A stretch of 64,000 nucleotides of DNA, taken from positions 48,694,260 through 48,758,259 of the forward strand of contig NC_044567.1 in NCBI RefSeq assembly GCF_007565055.1. Direction: 5' to 3'. The translations under genes were made by a program, and so were the position numbers. Origin of the DNA: Rhinopithecus roxellana. Taxonomy: Eukaryota > Chordata > Mammalia > Primates > Cercopithecidae. Below the pieces are notes generated by a model. It was not told the DNA's origin and made no database searches. It saw only the letters and a program-made list of their open reading frames with translations. This document shows, piece by piece, positions 21,824 to 34,478 of this stretch. Positions within the stretch are counted from its first letter, which is position 1, and each line of letters starts with the position of its first letter.

Positions 21824-22133
21824 GGCCGGGCGCGGTGGCTCAAGCCTGTAATCCCAGCACTTTGGGAGGCCGAGACGGGCGGATCACGAGGTCAGGAGAT
21901 CGAGACCATCCTGGCTAACACAGTGAAACCCCGTCTCTACTAAAAATACAAAAAACTAGCCGGGCAAGGTGGCGGACGCCTGAAGTCCCAGCTACTCTGG
22001 AGGCTGAGGCAGGAGAATGGCGTGAACCCGGGAGGCGGAGCTTGCAGTGAGCTGAGATCTGGCCACTGCACTCCAGCCCGGGCGACAGAGCGAGACTCCG
22101 TCTCAAAAAAAAAAAAAGAAAAAAGAAAGAAAA
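21824..22133 (+). mobile_element. AluYR, head-to-tail with the previous copy
   Basis: ggctcaagcctg, actagccgggcaaggtgg, gagatctggccactgc. Confidence 0.95.
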
Positions 22134-22411
22134 TCATGTATAATCATTGTGTACCTCTGTGCATTTGGTACAGGATGGCAAGAAACAGGCTTATAATAAT
22201 TTATGAAATTTCTGTTTGGAAACGAAACATTTTAGTGAAAATATCACCAGTGAAAGAATGTCTAGGAAGCAAATCCAGCATTTGTTTTTCAGGATTGGAG
22301 GAAGAAACCTATGCCATCATTTCTTGTACCAGGCTGCTTGCTGGTAGTTAACAGTTTATTGTCAGGTATAGGACAAAGAACCAGGAAAAGTAACTAGGCC
22401 ATTCCTCCTGT

Positions 22412-22714
22412 TGTTTATTATTTATTTATTTTTGAGACAGACACTCGCTCTGTCACCCAGGCTGGAGTTCAGTGGCGTGATCTTGGCTCACTGCAACCTC
22501 TGTCTCCTCGGTTCAAGCAACTCACTTGCCTCAGCCTCCCGAATAGCTGGGATTACAGGCACCCGCCACCACACCTGGCTAATTTTTGTATTTTTAGTAG
22601 AGATGGGGTTTCACCATGTTGGCCAGGCTGGTCTTAAGCTCCTGCCCTCAGATCATCCACCTGCCTCAGCATCTCAAAGTGCTGGGATTACAGGTGTGAG
22701 CCACCGTGCCCGGC
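22412..22714 (-). mobile_element. Alu
   Basis: (ATTT)n tail, body to gtgcccggc. Confidence 0.94.
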
Positions 22715-22724
22715 CAGTGTCTTT

Positions 22725-23024
22725 GTTTTTTTCTTTTTTTGAGATGGAGTCTCGCTCTGTCGCCCAGGCTGGAGTGCAGTGGCGCGATCTCGGCTCACTG
22801 CAGGCTCCGCCTCCCAGGTTCATGCCATTCTCCCGCCTCAGCCTCCCAAGTAGCTGGGACTACAGGCACCCGCCACCATGCCCGGCTAATTTTTTCATAT
22901 TTTTAGTAGAGAAGGGGCTTCACTGTGTGTTAGCCAGGATGGTCTCGATCTCCTGACCTCGTGATCTGCCCATCTCAGCCTCCCAAAGTGCTGGGATTAT
23001 AAGCGTGAGCCTCTGTGCCCAGCC
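22725..23024 (-). mobile_element. Alu with TSD cagtgtcttt
   Basis: TSD at 22715 and 23025. Confidence 0.95.
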
Positions 23025-23346
23025 CAGTGTCTTTTTAATGTCAGAAATTTTATTGTGGATCGAAGATTTGAATGGAAAACAATAAAACCATAAATGTACT
23101 AGAAAATAGGGATCATGTCTGTGGGGGGAAACAGTTAGAATGAGGCACATTGGACTTCATCAGTGCTGTTAATTGTTCTATTTTAGGCACTATGGGGTAT
23201 GTTCTCTTTTCTTTTTTATTCTCTGTACCTGACACGTACATTAACACATTTCTTGTAAGAAAAAGATAATGCTTATATTTTAAAGAAAAAGTGCCAAGAA
23301 GAAACTGGGAGAATTTCCACCCAGCAGCTTATTTTGAAAATATTTA

Positions 23347-23642
23347 CCCGGGCGTGGTGGCTCATGCCTGTAATCCCAGCACTTTGGGAGGCTGAGGCAG
23401 GCGGATCACGAGGTCAAGAGTTCGAGACCATCCTGGCCAACATGGTGAAGCCCCATCTCTACTAAAAATACAAAAATTAACTGGGCGTGGTGGTGCGCTC
23501 CTGTAGTCCCACCTACTCAGGAGGCTGAGGCAGGAGAATCACTTGAATCCAGGAGGTGGAGGTTGCAGTGAGGTGAGATTACGCCGCTGCACTCCAGTCT
23601 GGTGACAGAGCGAGACTCCATCTCAAAAAAAAAAAAAAAAAA
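23347..23642 (+). mobile_element. Alu
   Basis: cccgggcgtggtggctcatg to an A18 tail, inserted at the edge of the old LINE-like repeat. Confidence 0.94.
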
Positions 23643-24510
23643 TTCAAACCTATAGGAAAGTTGAAAGAATACTAAAGAATACTACAGTCATTTAATATCC
23701 ACATACCCTTCATCTCGATTGTTGTTAACATTTTGCCACATTTGATTTATTTGTGAGTATGTATTTTATTTTTGTGCTGAACAGTTTGCAGGTTTTGCTT
23801 TATTTCTCATTTATAAACTCTGTTGCATGTAGCTCCTAAGAACAAAGACATTTTCTGGTATAACCACCATACACTTATGAGGAAAATTGAAATACAAATA
23901 CAATACTATCTCCCCAGTTGACCTCAATAAAGTCCTTTATAATTTGTCCTGTCCCCACCCCAATTCTATAGCTAGTTGTCATAGTTCTTCAGTCTCTTTC
24001 AATTTGGAATAGTCCCCCACCCTTTCCCACTACCTTTTGTGACATTTTTCCCCCAGTATAGGGCTGTAGTTTTGCAGAATGTATCTCAATTTGAACTTCT
24101 GTGATGATTTCCTCATGATTAGCCTCAGGTTAAACATTTTTGGCAGGGATTCTAATGAGTGATGTGTTCTTTATATATCACAGGCCAAAGGTAATATTAG
24201 GTTTGATCACTCGGTTAAGATGCTGTTCACAGTATTTCTCCATTGTAACAGTACTTTTTTCCCCTTTTATATAAATTACCATATAATTCTTACACTAATA
24301 CATGAAGCTGAGTAAATATCCATTTTCTTCCCATAGCCTTTCACCTAATAGTTTTAGCATCGATTGCTTATTTTTGCTTGAATAAAATTGTTCCTTTGGC
24401 AGTTGGGAAGTGGTAATTTTCTAACATTTCTTCCACATTTATTAGTTTGCATTTTTCTGTAAAGAAGAGCGTTCCTTCTCTGCTCCCACTGCTTCACTTG
24501 ACCAACCCTA
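23643..24510. mobile_element. Old LINE-1-like fragment (L1M-type)
   Basis: About 870 bp in intron 8 matching a familiar old mammalian repeat: gaaagttgaaagaatac, cacatacccttcatctcgat, gttaacattttgccacattt, tcctaagaacaaagacatt, atttcctcatgattagcctcagg, tttcacctaatagttttagcatcgattg. I recognise the repeat, but assigning it to L1M is from memory. Confidence 0.55.
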
Positions 24511-24534
24511 AAATAAATATATATATATAAAAAC

Positions 24535-24675
24535 AGGCAAGCATAGTGGCTGACGCCTGTAACCCTAACACTTTATAAGTCCAACACGGGAAGATTATTT
24601 GAGCCCAGGAGTTTGAGACCAGCTTGGGCAACATAGCAAGACCCTGTCCCTAAAATGAAAAAAACAAAAAAATTA
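24535..24675 (+). mobile_element. Single-arm Alu (FLAM-like)
   Basis: ggcaagcatagtggctgacg to agaccctgtccctaaaatg. Confidence 0.85.
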
Positions 24676-24930
24676 AGAAAAGTTATATGTAAATTTAAAA
24701 AAAAGAGCATTCCTTTTCCCAGCTTTGGTATTTTAAAATCGGTATGGAGTAACAAATTTATTTTTATTCAACTAGTTTTAATCTGTTGATACTGTTATTT
24801 TAATGCTCAAATTGTCTCATATTTGGTCAGGAGGAACCCTTCTAAGTAGGCTTCTGTGTCCTGTTTTGTTGCTGCTGGTTTTTCCTGATCTTCTAGAATA
24901 GTAAGATATACCAGAATTCCTTCTCCTTTT

Positions 24931-25229
24931 TTTTTTTTTTTTTTTGAGACGGAGTTTCACTCTTGTTGCCCAGGCTGGAGTACAAAGGCACGATCTCAGC
25001 TCACCACTACCTCTGCCTCCCAGGTTCAAGCGATTCTCCGGCCTCAGCCTCCTGAGTAGCTGGGATTACAGGCATGCACCACCATGCCTGGCTAATTTTG
25101 TATTTCTAGTAGAGACGAGGTTTTTCCATGTTGGTCAGGCTGGTCTCGAACTCCTTACCTCAGGTGATCCTCCCACCTCAGCCTCCCAAAGTGTCGGGAT
25201 TACAGGCATGAGCCACCGCACCCGGCCTA
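24931..25229 (-). mobile_element. Alu with 12-bp TSD
   Basis: ccttctcctttt at 24919 and 25230. Confidence 0.95.
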
Positions 25230-25368
25230 CCTTCTCCTTTTCTTACCTCTGCTCTGAAATTGTGATTTCTTCAAGGAGTCACGCATGATTCTTTATAGAA
25301 GAATAGTGTTTTTAAGCCAAAATCTGCATGTTAGGTATGTAAAAATTGTTTTTAAAATCTCACAGAGG

Positions 25369-25526
25369 GCTGGGAACAATGGCTCACACTTGTAATCTTA
25401 GTACTTTGGAAGACCAAGGTGGGAGAATCGCTTGAGCCCAGGAGTCTGAGGCTTTAGTGATCTATGATTGTGCCACTGCACTCTAGCCTGGGTGACAGAG
25501 TGAGACTGTCTTTAAAAAAAAAAAAA
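25369..25526 (+). mobile_element. Alu with arm-to-arm deletion
   Basis: gggctgggaacaatggctcac; left arm joined to the right-arm end at gtctgaggctttagtgatc. Confidence 0.85.
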
Positions 25527-25544
25527 TCCAGTTAATTCCTTGAA

Positions 25545-26105
25545 ATAATAACGAAAATTCAAAAGCCATATAGGAAAAGAATGCAAGGTTGAACAAAATA
25601 AAAATGAAAAACTTCTTTAGAAAACAAAAAAGCCACCATAACCAAAGTCAAAATGGAAATGACAAGACAGGGAGAAATTATTTTCAACTCGTTTTATAGG
25701 TAGATATCTCATTCTTGAATGTAAAAAGGTCATAGGAATTTTACAAGACCACTGCCCAATAGAGGAATGGGCAAAGGAAACCATAAGTTTACCAAAATAG
25801 ATATATATGGTTCTTAAACAATTTAAACGATAAAATATCTGAATTAAAAGTACACTGAGATGCATGTTTTCACTTATCAGATTGACAGAGACCAAAAAAC
25901 TTTTGATAAAGCACTTGATGAGACTGGAGGAAAGGTCTCCACGTACATTACAGATAGGAGAGTGCATTGGATTGTAACTATCAAATGTACATCCATAAAA
26001 TGGAATAGTATGTATCTATGTAAAAGCATAAGGAAGCTCTGTTTTGATTTAGAAATATATGAATTTATTGCCTATTTGAATAAATTAGTTTTTAAAATAA
26101 TTGAA
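25545..26105 (+). mobile_element. Old LINE-1/HAL1-like fragment
   Basis: ccactgcccaatagaggaatgggcaaagg, cttatcagattgacagaga, gaaggtctcc-like region and tccataaaatggaatagtatg follow the 3' part of old L1. Reading frames here carry no recognisable domain. Confidence 0.5.
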
Positions 26106-26204
26106 TGGCTTTGCTGATATGTACTATTGAAGTTGACTAAATTTAAGTTGTACAGCATAGAGAAAAGACAAAAATTCTTAAGTCTCAATTATTTGGTTTT
26201 AAGA

Positions 26205-26425
26205 GACTTTAGAGACAGACACCTGGATTCATTTGCTAGCTCTGGCTATTTATGGTTTCATTTTAAGGCAAGTTATTTAACCTTTTCTTGCCTCAGTTTT
26301 CTCTTCTGGCAATGGAATAATAGTACGTAGTTCATAGCATTGTTGGGAAGATTAAATGAACCATGTAAAATCTTTATAATAGTGCCTGGCACATAGTGAA
26401 CACTCAATAAATGTCAGCTGTTTTT
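26205..26425 (+). mobile_element. MIR element
   Basis: Old SINE: cacctggattc..., cctcagttttctc, then tagtgcctggcacatagtgaa and ctcaataaatgtcagc, the conserved MIR core and 3' end. Confidence 0.85.
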
Positions 26426-26635
26426 ACCTAATAGAATTTCTCTAAGAGTGATGAAGAGAAGCCACATTCTTGATATATACAGTTAATTACTGAGCATGGT
26501 TGAAGAATAGTGTTTAGAGTAGTAGTGGTTACTAGTGTTTAAAGTATGGAAAAAATAAATTATACATAGACATGTATGTACACACACCTTAAAACTATAT
26601 TGTATGAATATATTTGAATTATTTGATTCAATTAG

Positions 26636-26705
26636 TGTTCCATGAAATATTTATTGAGCACCTATATGTGCCAGGTGCCCCCAGAATTCTATAGTTACTA
26701 GATTT
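26636..26705. mobile_element. Short L2-like piece
   Basis: atatttattgagcacctatatgtgccaggtg is the standard L2 3' motif; too short for more. Confidence 0.5.
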
Positions 26706-26848
26706 GTCATAGTCATCAGTTTACTGGTCAAGTATAAAAGTAAAGGATTCTAGTTCAAACAATTACAGTAGTTAAAAGTAATAGAATTCTTAGTATTTCC
26801 CTAAGACAACCATTGTAACACTGTTCTATTTTTAAAAATATAAAGCTT

Positions 26849-27141
26849 GGGCCAGGCGTGGTGGTTCACGCCTGTAATCCCAGCACTTTGGGAGGCCGAG
26901 GTGGGTGGATCACGAGGGCAGGAGTTTAAGACCAGCCTGGCCAAGATGGTGAAACCCCGTCTCTGCTAAAAATACAAAAATTAGCCGGTCATGTTGGCAT
27001 GCGCCTGTAATCCCAGCTACTCGGGAAGCTGAGGCAGGAGAATTGCTCGAACTGGGCAGCAGAGATATGCGGTGAGCGGAGATTGCACCACTGCACTCCA
27101 GCCTGGGCAACAGACCAAGACTCCATCTCAAATAAATAAAT
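26849..27141 (+). mobile_element. Alu upstream of exon 9
   Basis: ggccaggcgtggtggttcacg to an (AAAT)n tail; taaagc(t/c)tg on both sides. Confidence 0.95.
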
Positions 27142-27389
27142 AAAGCCTGTACATATGCTTTATATTTAATGTTGACAACGTACCAGGTTTTGAGACCTCA
27201 AGCATATTATACTTTATGTGTTTCGAGTTATATCTGAGTAGCTACAGTAATGAATCCCTAGTAATACAGTTTTTAGTGTACATCATTAAAATTGCTTTCA
27301 TCAGGACTGGAGTGTAGCTGTATTTTTAAATCTTGTCGGGTATGTAAGCTAGTGTATAAATTTAATAAATGCTTTTAGTATAAATCTAA

Positions 27390-27575
<186 letters not shown>

Positions 27576-27737
27576 TAGAAGGTTGAGCACGTTATAGTTA
27601 TGAACTCCCATTTTTGATTGATATTTTCCTCCCCAAATGCTAATTCATGTTGGAAGTAAAGTCCTTTGTTTTTTATTCTTTAAAAAACACAAGTAAATGA
27701 TCAAATGATCTAGTCAGAGCATTTAATGGAAGGCATC

Positions 27738-28044
27738 ATCCTTTTTTTTTTTTTTTTTTTGAGGCGGAGTCTTGCTCTGTTGCCCAGGCTGGAGTGCAGT
27801 GGCATGGTCTCGGCTCACTGCGACCTCTGCCTCCCGGGCTCAAGCGATTTTCCTGTCTCAGCCTCCCGAGTAGCTGTGATTACAGGCACGTGCCACCACG
27901 CCTGGCTTAAGTTTTTGTGTTTTTAGTAGAGACGGAGTTTGACCATGTTGGCCAGGCTGGTCTCGAACTCCTGACCTTGTGATCCGCCCGCCTCAGCCTC
28001 CCAAAGCACTGGGATTACAGGTGTGAGCCACTGCGCCCAGCCAC
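27738..28044 (-). mobile_element. Alu with 12-bp TSD, downstream of exon 9
   Basis: atggaaggcatc at 27726 and 28045. Confidence 0.96.
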
Positions 28045-28056
28045 ATGGAAGGCATC

Positions 28057-28357
28057 TTTTTTTTTTTTTTTTTTGAGACGGAGTCTCGCTCTGTCGCCCA
28101 GGCTGGAGTGCAGTGGCCGGATCTCAGCTCGCTGCAAGCTCTGCCTCCCGGGTTCACGCCATTCTCCTGCCTCAGCCTCCCAAGTAGCTGGGACTACAGG
28201 CGCCCGCCACCTCGCCTGGCTAGTTTTTTTGTATTTTTTAGTAGAGATGAGGTTTCACCGGGTTAGCCAGGATGGTCTCGATCTCCTGACCTCGTGATCC
28301 GCCCGTCTCAGCCTCCCAAAGTGCTGGGATTACAGGCTTGAGCCAGCGCGCCCGGCC
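28057..28357 (-). mobile_element. AluYR inserted into the TSD of the previous Alu
   Basis: ggcatc on both sides (28051, 28358). gtggccggatctcagc and caggcttgagcc are present. Confidence 0.94.
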
Positions 28358-28371
28358 GGCATCATTCTTTA

Positions 28372-28553
28372 GAGCCAGACTGCCTGATTCAAATCTCTGC
28401 TCCTAGCTATGTGGCGTTTGGCAAGTTATTTATCCATGTCTCAGTTTTTTCACCTGTAAAACGAGACATAGAATTGATGGATTAGATGAAATAATAAAAT
28501 ATTTAGTACAGTGCCTGGCATACAATAAGTGCTCAATAAATGTTAATGGCTAT
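28372..28553 (+). mobile_element. MIR element
   Basis: agagccagactgcctgattc, ggcaagttatttatc, tctcagttttttcacctgtaaaa, cagtgcctggcatacaataagtgctcaataaatg: a near-full MIR. Confidence 0.92.
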
Positions 28554-29264
28554 TTTAAATTCCATTTATTGTAATGGCAGGTAATAAGGAATGACTAGTA
28601 ATACATTTGTTAAGAAGTCTGCAGAATTTAGATTAAGCATACTTAAAATAACTCTTTTAAGAGATAAAGAGGAATCCATACATTTCTTAAATAGGTAGAT
28701 TCAAAACTATAATGATGTCCTTTATTTCTAAATATGTTAAGTCAGTGTACCATCCAATGCAAAATCTCATAAGGATTTTTTTTAAGCCATAAAATTAGTT
28801 CCAAGTTAATCTAGAAGGATAAGTGTTTAGTAATACAAAGGGAAATTTTAGAAAAATATTTTGAGAATTTTTACTTACCAGTTTTAGTATGATATACAAT
28901 ATACAGTAGAATATACTGTAAAGTTAAGAGAACTTAAGCCCTATGGTATAAGCATAGGAATAGACAAGCATATCATTCAGGCATAGTCCTGAAATAGTTT
29001 GTTGTATATTTGAAATGTAGTTTATGATAAAGGCAGTGGTATAGCTCTGTGAGAAAGACAAACTGTTCATTAATTGTGACAACTCTTCTCCAGTCATCTG
29101 GAAATAATCTTAGACCTAATACATTCCAGAAGGCTCATAAACATGTAAAAATGAACATTCATAAGCATAGAAAAAAAATAGGTGAATGTTAATATATTAC
29201 AGTGAAGAAGACCCTTCTAAGGATGATTTAAAAGTAAGAAAGCATAAAGTAAAAATTGCCTGGT
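28554..29264. other. Intron 9 unique sequence
   Basis: Nothing recognised over about 700 bp. Confidence 0.6.
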
Positions 29265-29281
29265 TAAAATTAGTCATTTTT

Positions 29282-29605
29282 TTTTTTCTTTTTCTTTTTT
29301 TTTTTTTTTTTTTTTTTTTTTGAGACGGAGTCTCGCTCTGTCACCCAGGCTGGAGTGCAGTGGCCGGATCTCAGCTCACTGCAAGCTCCGCCTCCCGGGT
29401 TCACGCCATTCTCCTGCCTCAGCCTCCCGAGTAGCTGGGACTACAGGCGCCACCACCTCGCCCGGCTAGTTTTTTTTTTTGTATTTTAGTAGAGACGGAG
29501 TTTCACCGTGTTAGCCAGGATGGTCTCGATCTCCTGACCTCGTGATCCGCCCGTCTCGGCCTCCCAAAGTGCTGGGATTACAGGCTTGAGCCACCGCGCC
29601 CGGCC
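29282..29605 (-). mobile_element. AluYR with perfect 17-bp TSD
   Basis: taaaattagtcattttt at 29265 and 29606. Little diverged; likely recent. Confidence 0.97.
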
Positions 29606-29967
29606 TAAAATTAGTCATTTTTATATTGCAAAAAATCTAAAGTTACAAACAAATTATGGAATGGGGGAAATATTTGTAGCACAAAATGCTAATATTATGA
29701 ATACGTAATATTGTGAATTATAAAACAAGAAAAAGATACGCAGTGTAATAAGAAATATGTGTCAAGGACTATCATGCAGTTCTTAGAAAATATATATAGA
29801 TGGCCAGCAAACTTTTAAAGCAATACTCAACTTTATTAGTGTTCAAAGGCATGCAAATGCAGAGATACTACTTTTGACAGTTTGACAAAGTTTGACAGTT
29901 TATAGTGTTTTAGGGATGTGAGGACACAAATGCTCTCAAATAATATTTTGATGTAAGAGTAAGTTGG

Positions 29968-30268
29968 GGCTGGGCTCAGTGGCTCATGCCTATAATCCCA
30001 GCACTTTGGGAGGCCTAGGCGGATGGATCCCCTGAGGTTACGAGTTGGACACCAGCCTGGCCAACATGGTCAAACCCCATCTCTACCAAAAACACAAAAA
30101 TTAGCTGAGCGTGGTGGCAGATGCTTATAGTCCCAGCAACTTGGGAGGCTTAGGAGGTGTATTACTTGAACCCAGGAGGTAGAGGTTTCAGTGAGCTGAG
30201 ATTATGCCACTTCACTTTATCCTGGGAGACAGAGCAAGACTCTGTCTCAGAAAAAAAAAAAAAAAAAA
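29968..30268 (+). mobile_element. Alu inside the HAL1/L1-like repeat
   Basis: ggctgggctcagtggctcatg to an A18 tail. Confidence 0.94.
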
Positions 30269-30508
30269 GGTTGATACAGTCTTACTATAGGACAGAATGG
30301 CAATATATATAAAGTTACAATTGTATATATAGTCTTTAACAGTTAAAATTTTATATTTTTGTCACAATGTAGTAACTTGTTAACAAAAGATATGGGTAAC
30401 AGGTTTTCTCAGCATTTTTAAAATAATGAAACAGAAACACATTCAATCTAAAAAGCCATTAAAAAGGATGATAGTTTGACAATCTTTCCATATTAAATTT
30501 TTACATGA

Positions 30509-30551
30509 GTGTGTGTGTGTGTGTATATGTGTGTGTATATATGTATATATA

Positions 30552-30593
<42 letters not shown>
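30509..30593. repeat. (TG)n/(TA)n compound microsatellite, 85 bp
   Basis: Alternating purine-pyrimidine throughout: two TG blocks split and followed by TA blocks. Intron 9. Z-DNA and slippage prone. Confidence 0.95.
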
Positions 30594-30824
30594 CTTTTTT
30601 TCCCCCCTTCTTTCTAAAATTTATAATAGTGGTTAACTCCAGGTGATGAGATTTCAAGTAATTTTTATCTATAGTGTTTGAGTTTTCTGCATGGATTTAT
30701 CTTTATGATCTTTTTCATTTTAAATTTCTTGTTTTAAAGTATGTTTTTATTCATGAGACTATAAGGATTATTATATATATGAAGGGTTTTGTTGGTGGTG
30801 GTTTTTTTGTTGTTGTTGGTTTGG

Positions 30825-31123
30825 TTTTTTTTTTTTTTTTTTTTTTTTTGAGACAGAGTTTCACTCTGTCACCTAGGCTGGAGTGCAGTGGCATGATCTC
30901 GGCTCACTGCAACCTCTACCTCCTGGGTTCAAGCAGTTCTTCAGCCTCAGCCTCCTGAGTAGCAGGGATTACAGGCACGCACCACCATGCCTGGCTGAGT
31001 TTTGTATTTTTAGTAGAGATGCGGTTTCACCATATTGGGCAGGCTGGTCTCGAACTCCTGACCTTGTGATCCATCTGCCTTGGCCTCCCAAAGTGCTACA
31101 GGTGTGAGCCACCGCGTCTGGCC
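30825..31123 (-). mobile_element. Alu
   Basis: T20 tail to cgcgtctggcc; ten bases lost at gtgctacaggtg. Confidence 0.94.
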
Positions 31124-31419
31124 TTTTTTTTTTTTTTTTTTGAGACGGAGTCTTGCTCTGTCGCCAGGCTGGAGTGCAGTGGCGTGATTTTGGCTCACTG
31201 CAACCTCCGCCTCTCGAGTTCAAGCAATTCTCCTGCCTCAGTCTCCCGAGTAGCTGGGATTACAGGCGCCTGCCACCATGCCCAGCTAATTTTTTGTATT
31301 TTAGTAGAGACGGGGTTTCACCATGTTGTCCAGGATGGTCTCGAACTCCTGACCTCGTGATTGCCTGCCTCGGCCTCCCAAAGTGCTGGGATTACAGGCA
31401 TGAGCCACTGCACCCAGCC
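31124..31419 (-). mobile_element. Alu, directly abutting the previous copy
   Basis: T17 tail to gcacccagcc. Confidence 0.95.
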
Positions 31420-31429
31420 CTCTAGTCTA

Positions 31430-32060
31430 AATAGTTTTAAGAGGATTACTTTGTAATAACAATATAGAAGGAGTTTAGGCCTCTGTGGCAGTAAAATAAA
31501 TTGAAGCTCATTGAAGGTTTTATAAAAGAGAATATCATGAAAGCAGTCTTTGAGAAAATTATTTGATCTCTCCTATATTTGAATAGGAAAGTAAAAATCA
31601 GAAGCAAGGAGAACAATTGAGGTACTCTGGTAGTAAGGCAATACTGATCTATACAAAGGTTTTTTTGTGTGTGTAATCCTTGAAGGATGAGGAAGAAATG
31701 ATTAGACATTTTGAAAAGGACATGGTAATTACCTGAGAAATGAAAGAATAGGAGTCAAATATAATTCCAAAATTTTTAGCTTAGGGTCACTAGTAGGATG
31801 ATAATGACAGGAACAAAAATAACGTGAGAAGGAAAGTGTGTTTTAGAAGAAAAGATAATGGATACACTTCTAAACATGGTTTAGTTCAAGGTGACATTGA
31901 GATCAATTGGCACTGTCGAAACAGCAGTTTGGACAAGCTTAGAGTTCAAGTATAAGGATAAGAATGGAGAACCAATTTGGGATCATCAGCTTTAATAGGT
32001 AAATTCTTGAGGATGGGTGAGTGATTCGGTCAGATGGCTAAAAGTTAGCTATTTTCAATA
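31430..32060 (+). mobile_element. L2 LINE fragment
   Basis: About 600 bp in intron 9 with L2 3'-region order: ggagaacaattgaggtactctggtag, aaaatttttagcttagggtcac, aacatggtttagttcaaggt, cagtttggacaagcttagag, tgggatcatcagc. Highly diverged. It also explains why a longer stretch here has no Alu. Confidence 0.7.
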
Positions 32061-32074
32061 GCTCAGTGTCCTAA

Positions 32075-32549
<475 letters not shown>

Positions 32550-32916
32550 GACATTTTGAACTGGTTAGCAACAACATAAATGAGAAGTTTTCCCATGAAA
32601 ACTTTAATTTCTGACTTCTTTGGAAAAATCTGAAAATTTGGCTGTGCTGGACCAGTGTTTTCACATGGCAACAATTCACCCGTTGCTGATCAGTGGTCGC
32701 CTCTTTTAGGTAGCCTGTGCTCTCCAGTTCAAGTTCTACAGTGTCTGCTCCATACGTTTACTTTGTTTGCCTAGCCATCTCAGTCAGCATTTGGATTTTC
32801 AAGACAAATCTATTAAGGCAAATCCACATTGACTTACAATGATTTTTTTTTATTTCTACAATTTATTTGAATTCATTATCTGAGTCTCCAGTCTTTGCAT
32901 GTTTTTTATTTTTTAG
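32550..32916. other. Intron 9 end, unique
   Basis: No repeat recognised before exon 10. Confidence 0.6.
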
Positions 32917-33094
32917 AGACTGCCTCCATTTGAAACATTTTCTCAGGGACCTACGTTGCAGTTCACTCTTCGTTGGACAGGAGAGACCAATGATAAATCT
33001 ACAGCTCCTATTGCCAAACCTCTTGCCACTAGAAATTCAGAGAGTCTCCATCAGGAAAACAAACCTGGTTCAGTTAAACCTACTCAAACCATTG
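32917..33094 (+). CDS. SUZ12: SUZ12 exon 10 (residues 342-401)
   Basis: A 178-base exon: 59 codons from RLPPFETFSQ to VKPTQTI, plus one base of Ala401. The acceptor is ttattttttag and the donor GTAAGA, a strong consensus. It covers the end of the C2-like region (LQFTLRWTGE) and a Ser/Thr/Asn-rich linker (STAPIAKPLATRNSES) that is likely disordered. The preceding intron is about 5.4 kb. A plus Alu (32250-32549) lies upstream and a minus Alu (starting near 33194) downstream, again an inverted pair around one exon. Confidence 0.97.
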
Positions 33095-33193
33095 GTAAGA
33101 AAACATTACAATCAAAATAATGGTTTGCAGGGTTAGGTCTCATGCTTTAGATTAATTCACTTGTGTTTTGCTTTATGTGATTCTTCTTCTTCT

Positions 33194-33831
33194 TTTTTTT
33201 TTTTTTTTTTTTTTTTTTTGAGATGGAGTCTTGCTCTGTTACCCAGGCAGGAGTGCAGTGGCGTGATTTCGGCTCACTGCTACCTCTGCCTTGTGGGTTC
33301 AAACGATTCTTCTGCCTCAGCCTCCCGAGTAGCTGTGACTACAGGCACATGCCACCACACCTGGCTGATTTTTTGTAGTTTTAGTAGAGACAGGGTTGGC
33401 CAGGCGCAGTGGCTCACACCTGTAATCCCAGCACTTTGGGAGACCAAGGTGGGCAGATCACAAGGTCAGGAGATTGAGACCATCCTGGCTAACATGATGA
33501 AACCCTGTCCCTACTAAAAATATAAAAAAAAATTAGCCAGGCGTGGTGGTGGCCACCCGTAGTCCCAGTACTCAAGAGGCTGAGGCATGAGAATGGCGTG
33601 AACCCGGGAGGCGGAGTTCGCAGTGAGCTGAGATTGTGCCACTGCACTCCAGTCTGGGCGACAGAGCAATACTCCGTCTCAAAAAAAATAAAAGTAAGTC
33701 AATAAATTTAAAAAGTAGAGATGAGGTTTCACCATGTTAGCCAGGATGGTCTCCATCTCCTGACCTCATGATCTGCCCGCCTCAGCCTCTCAAAGTGCTG
33801 GGATTACATGCGAGAGCCACCTCTCCTGGCC
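33194..33831 (-). mobile_element. Alu split by a plus Alu, downstream of exon 10
   Basis: Parts 33194-33397 and 33714-33831; tatgtgatt at 33174 and 33833 is its TSD. Confidence 0.93.
33398..33713 (+). mobile_element. Alu nested in opposite orientation
   Basis: ggccaggcgcagtggctcac to an A-rich tail; agtagaga.. of the host repeated on both sides. Confidence 0.94.
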
Positions 33832-33997
33832 TCTATGTGATTAGTCGTTTGGAAATACTGTTTGGCTTATTAGGTAGGTTACGAATCATGGTAAATTAGG
33901 GTTCTCCTATCTTAAGTGTAAAGTTTTCTGTTGAAGTAGTAGTAAAAATTCTTCATCCAGAACCTTTGTGCCAAGTGTGCCTAGAAATTTGAATTGG

Positions 33998-34018
33998 AAA
34001 AAAAAAAAAAAAAAAAAA
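33998..34018. repeat. A21 homopolymer
   Basis: Isolated A21 in intron 10, about 44 bases before a minus AluYR and not attached to a visible Alu body. Confidence 0.9.
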
Positions 34019-34061
34019 TTATAGAAACGTGATATGGTATAGATGTCATATATAACATCTT

Positions 34062-34353
34062 TTTTTTTGGAGACGGAGTCTCACTCTGTCGCCCAGGCTG
34101 GAGTGCAGTGGCCGGATCTCAGCTCACTGCAAGCTCCGCCTCCTGGGTTCACGCCATTCTCCTGCCTCAGCCTCCCGAGTAGCTGGGACTATAGGCGTCC
34201 GCGATCTCGCCCGGCTAGTTTTTTTTTGTATTTTAGTAGAGACGGGGTTTCACTGTGTTAGCCAGGATGGTCTCGATCTCCTGACCTCGTGATCCGCCCG
34301 TCTCGGCCTCCCAAAGTGCTGGGATTACAGGCTTGAGCCACCGTGCCCGGCCT
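34062..34353 (-). mobile_element. AluYR with perfect 14-bp TSD
   Basis: atatataacatctt at 34048 and 34354. Confidence 0.97.
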
Positions 34354-34478
34354 ATATATAACATCTTGAAGTGGAGTCCTCATGTTGATTTAGGGCAAGT
34401 TTTTCCACTAAACAAATTTACCAGAAACTTACAAGAAAACTATTGGTTTTTCAGATTAGCTTTTAAGACTTTAGAATC

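Larger units (their letters stand above)
29640..30770 (+). mobile_element. Old LINE-1/HAL1-like fragment, split by an Alu
   Basis: gatggccagcaaacttttaaagcaatactcaac, ggcatgcaaatgcagagatac, then after the Alu at 29968-30268 caatatatataaagttac, and after the TG/TA repeat aatagtggttaactccaggtgatgag. Confidence 0.5.

Noticed and set aside
25617..26330. Frames of 67-116 codons on both strands in intron 8
   Set aside because: They lie in an old LINE-like repeat and a MIR; AT-rich with no recognisable domain.
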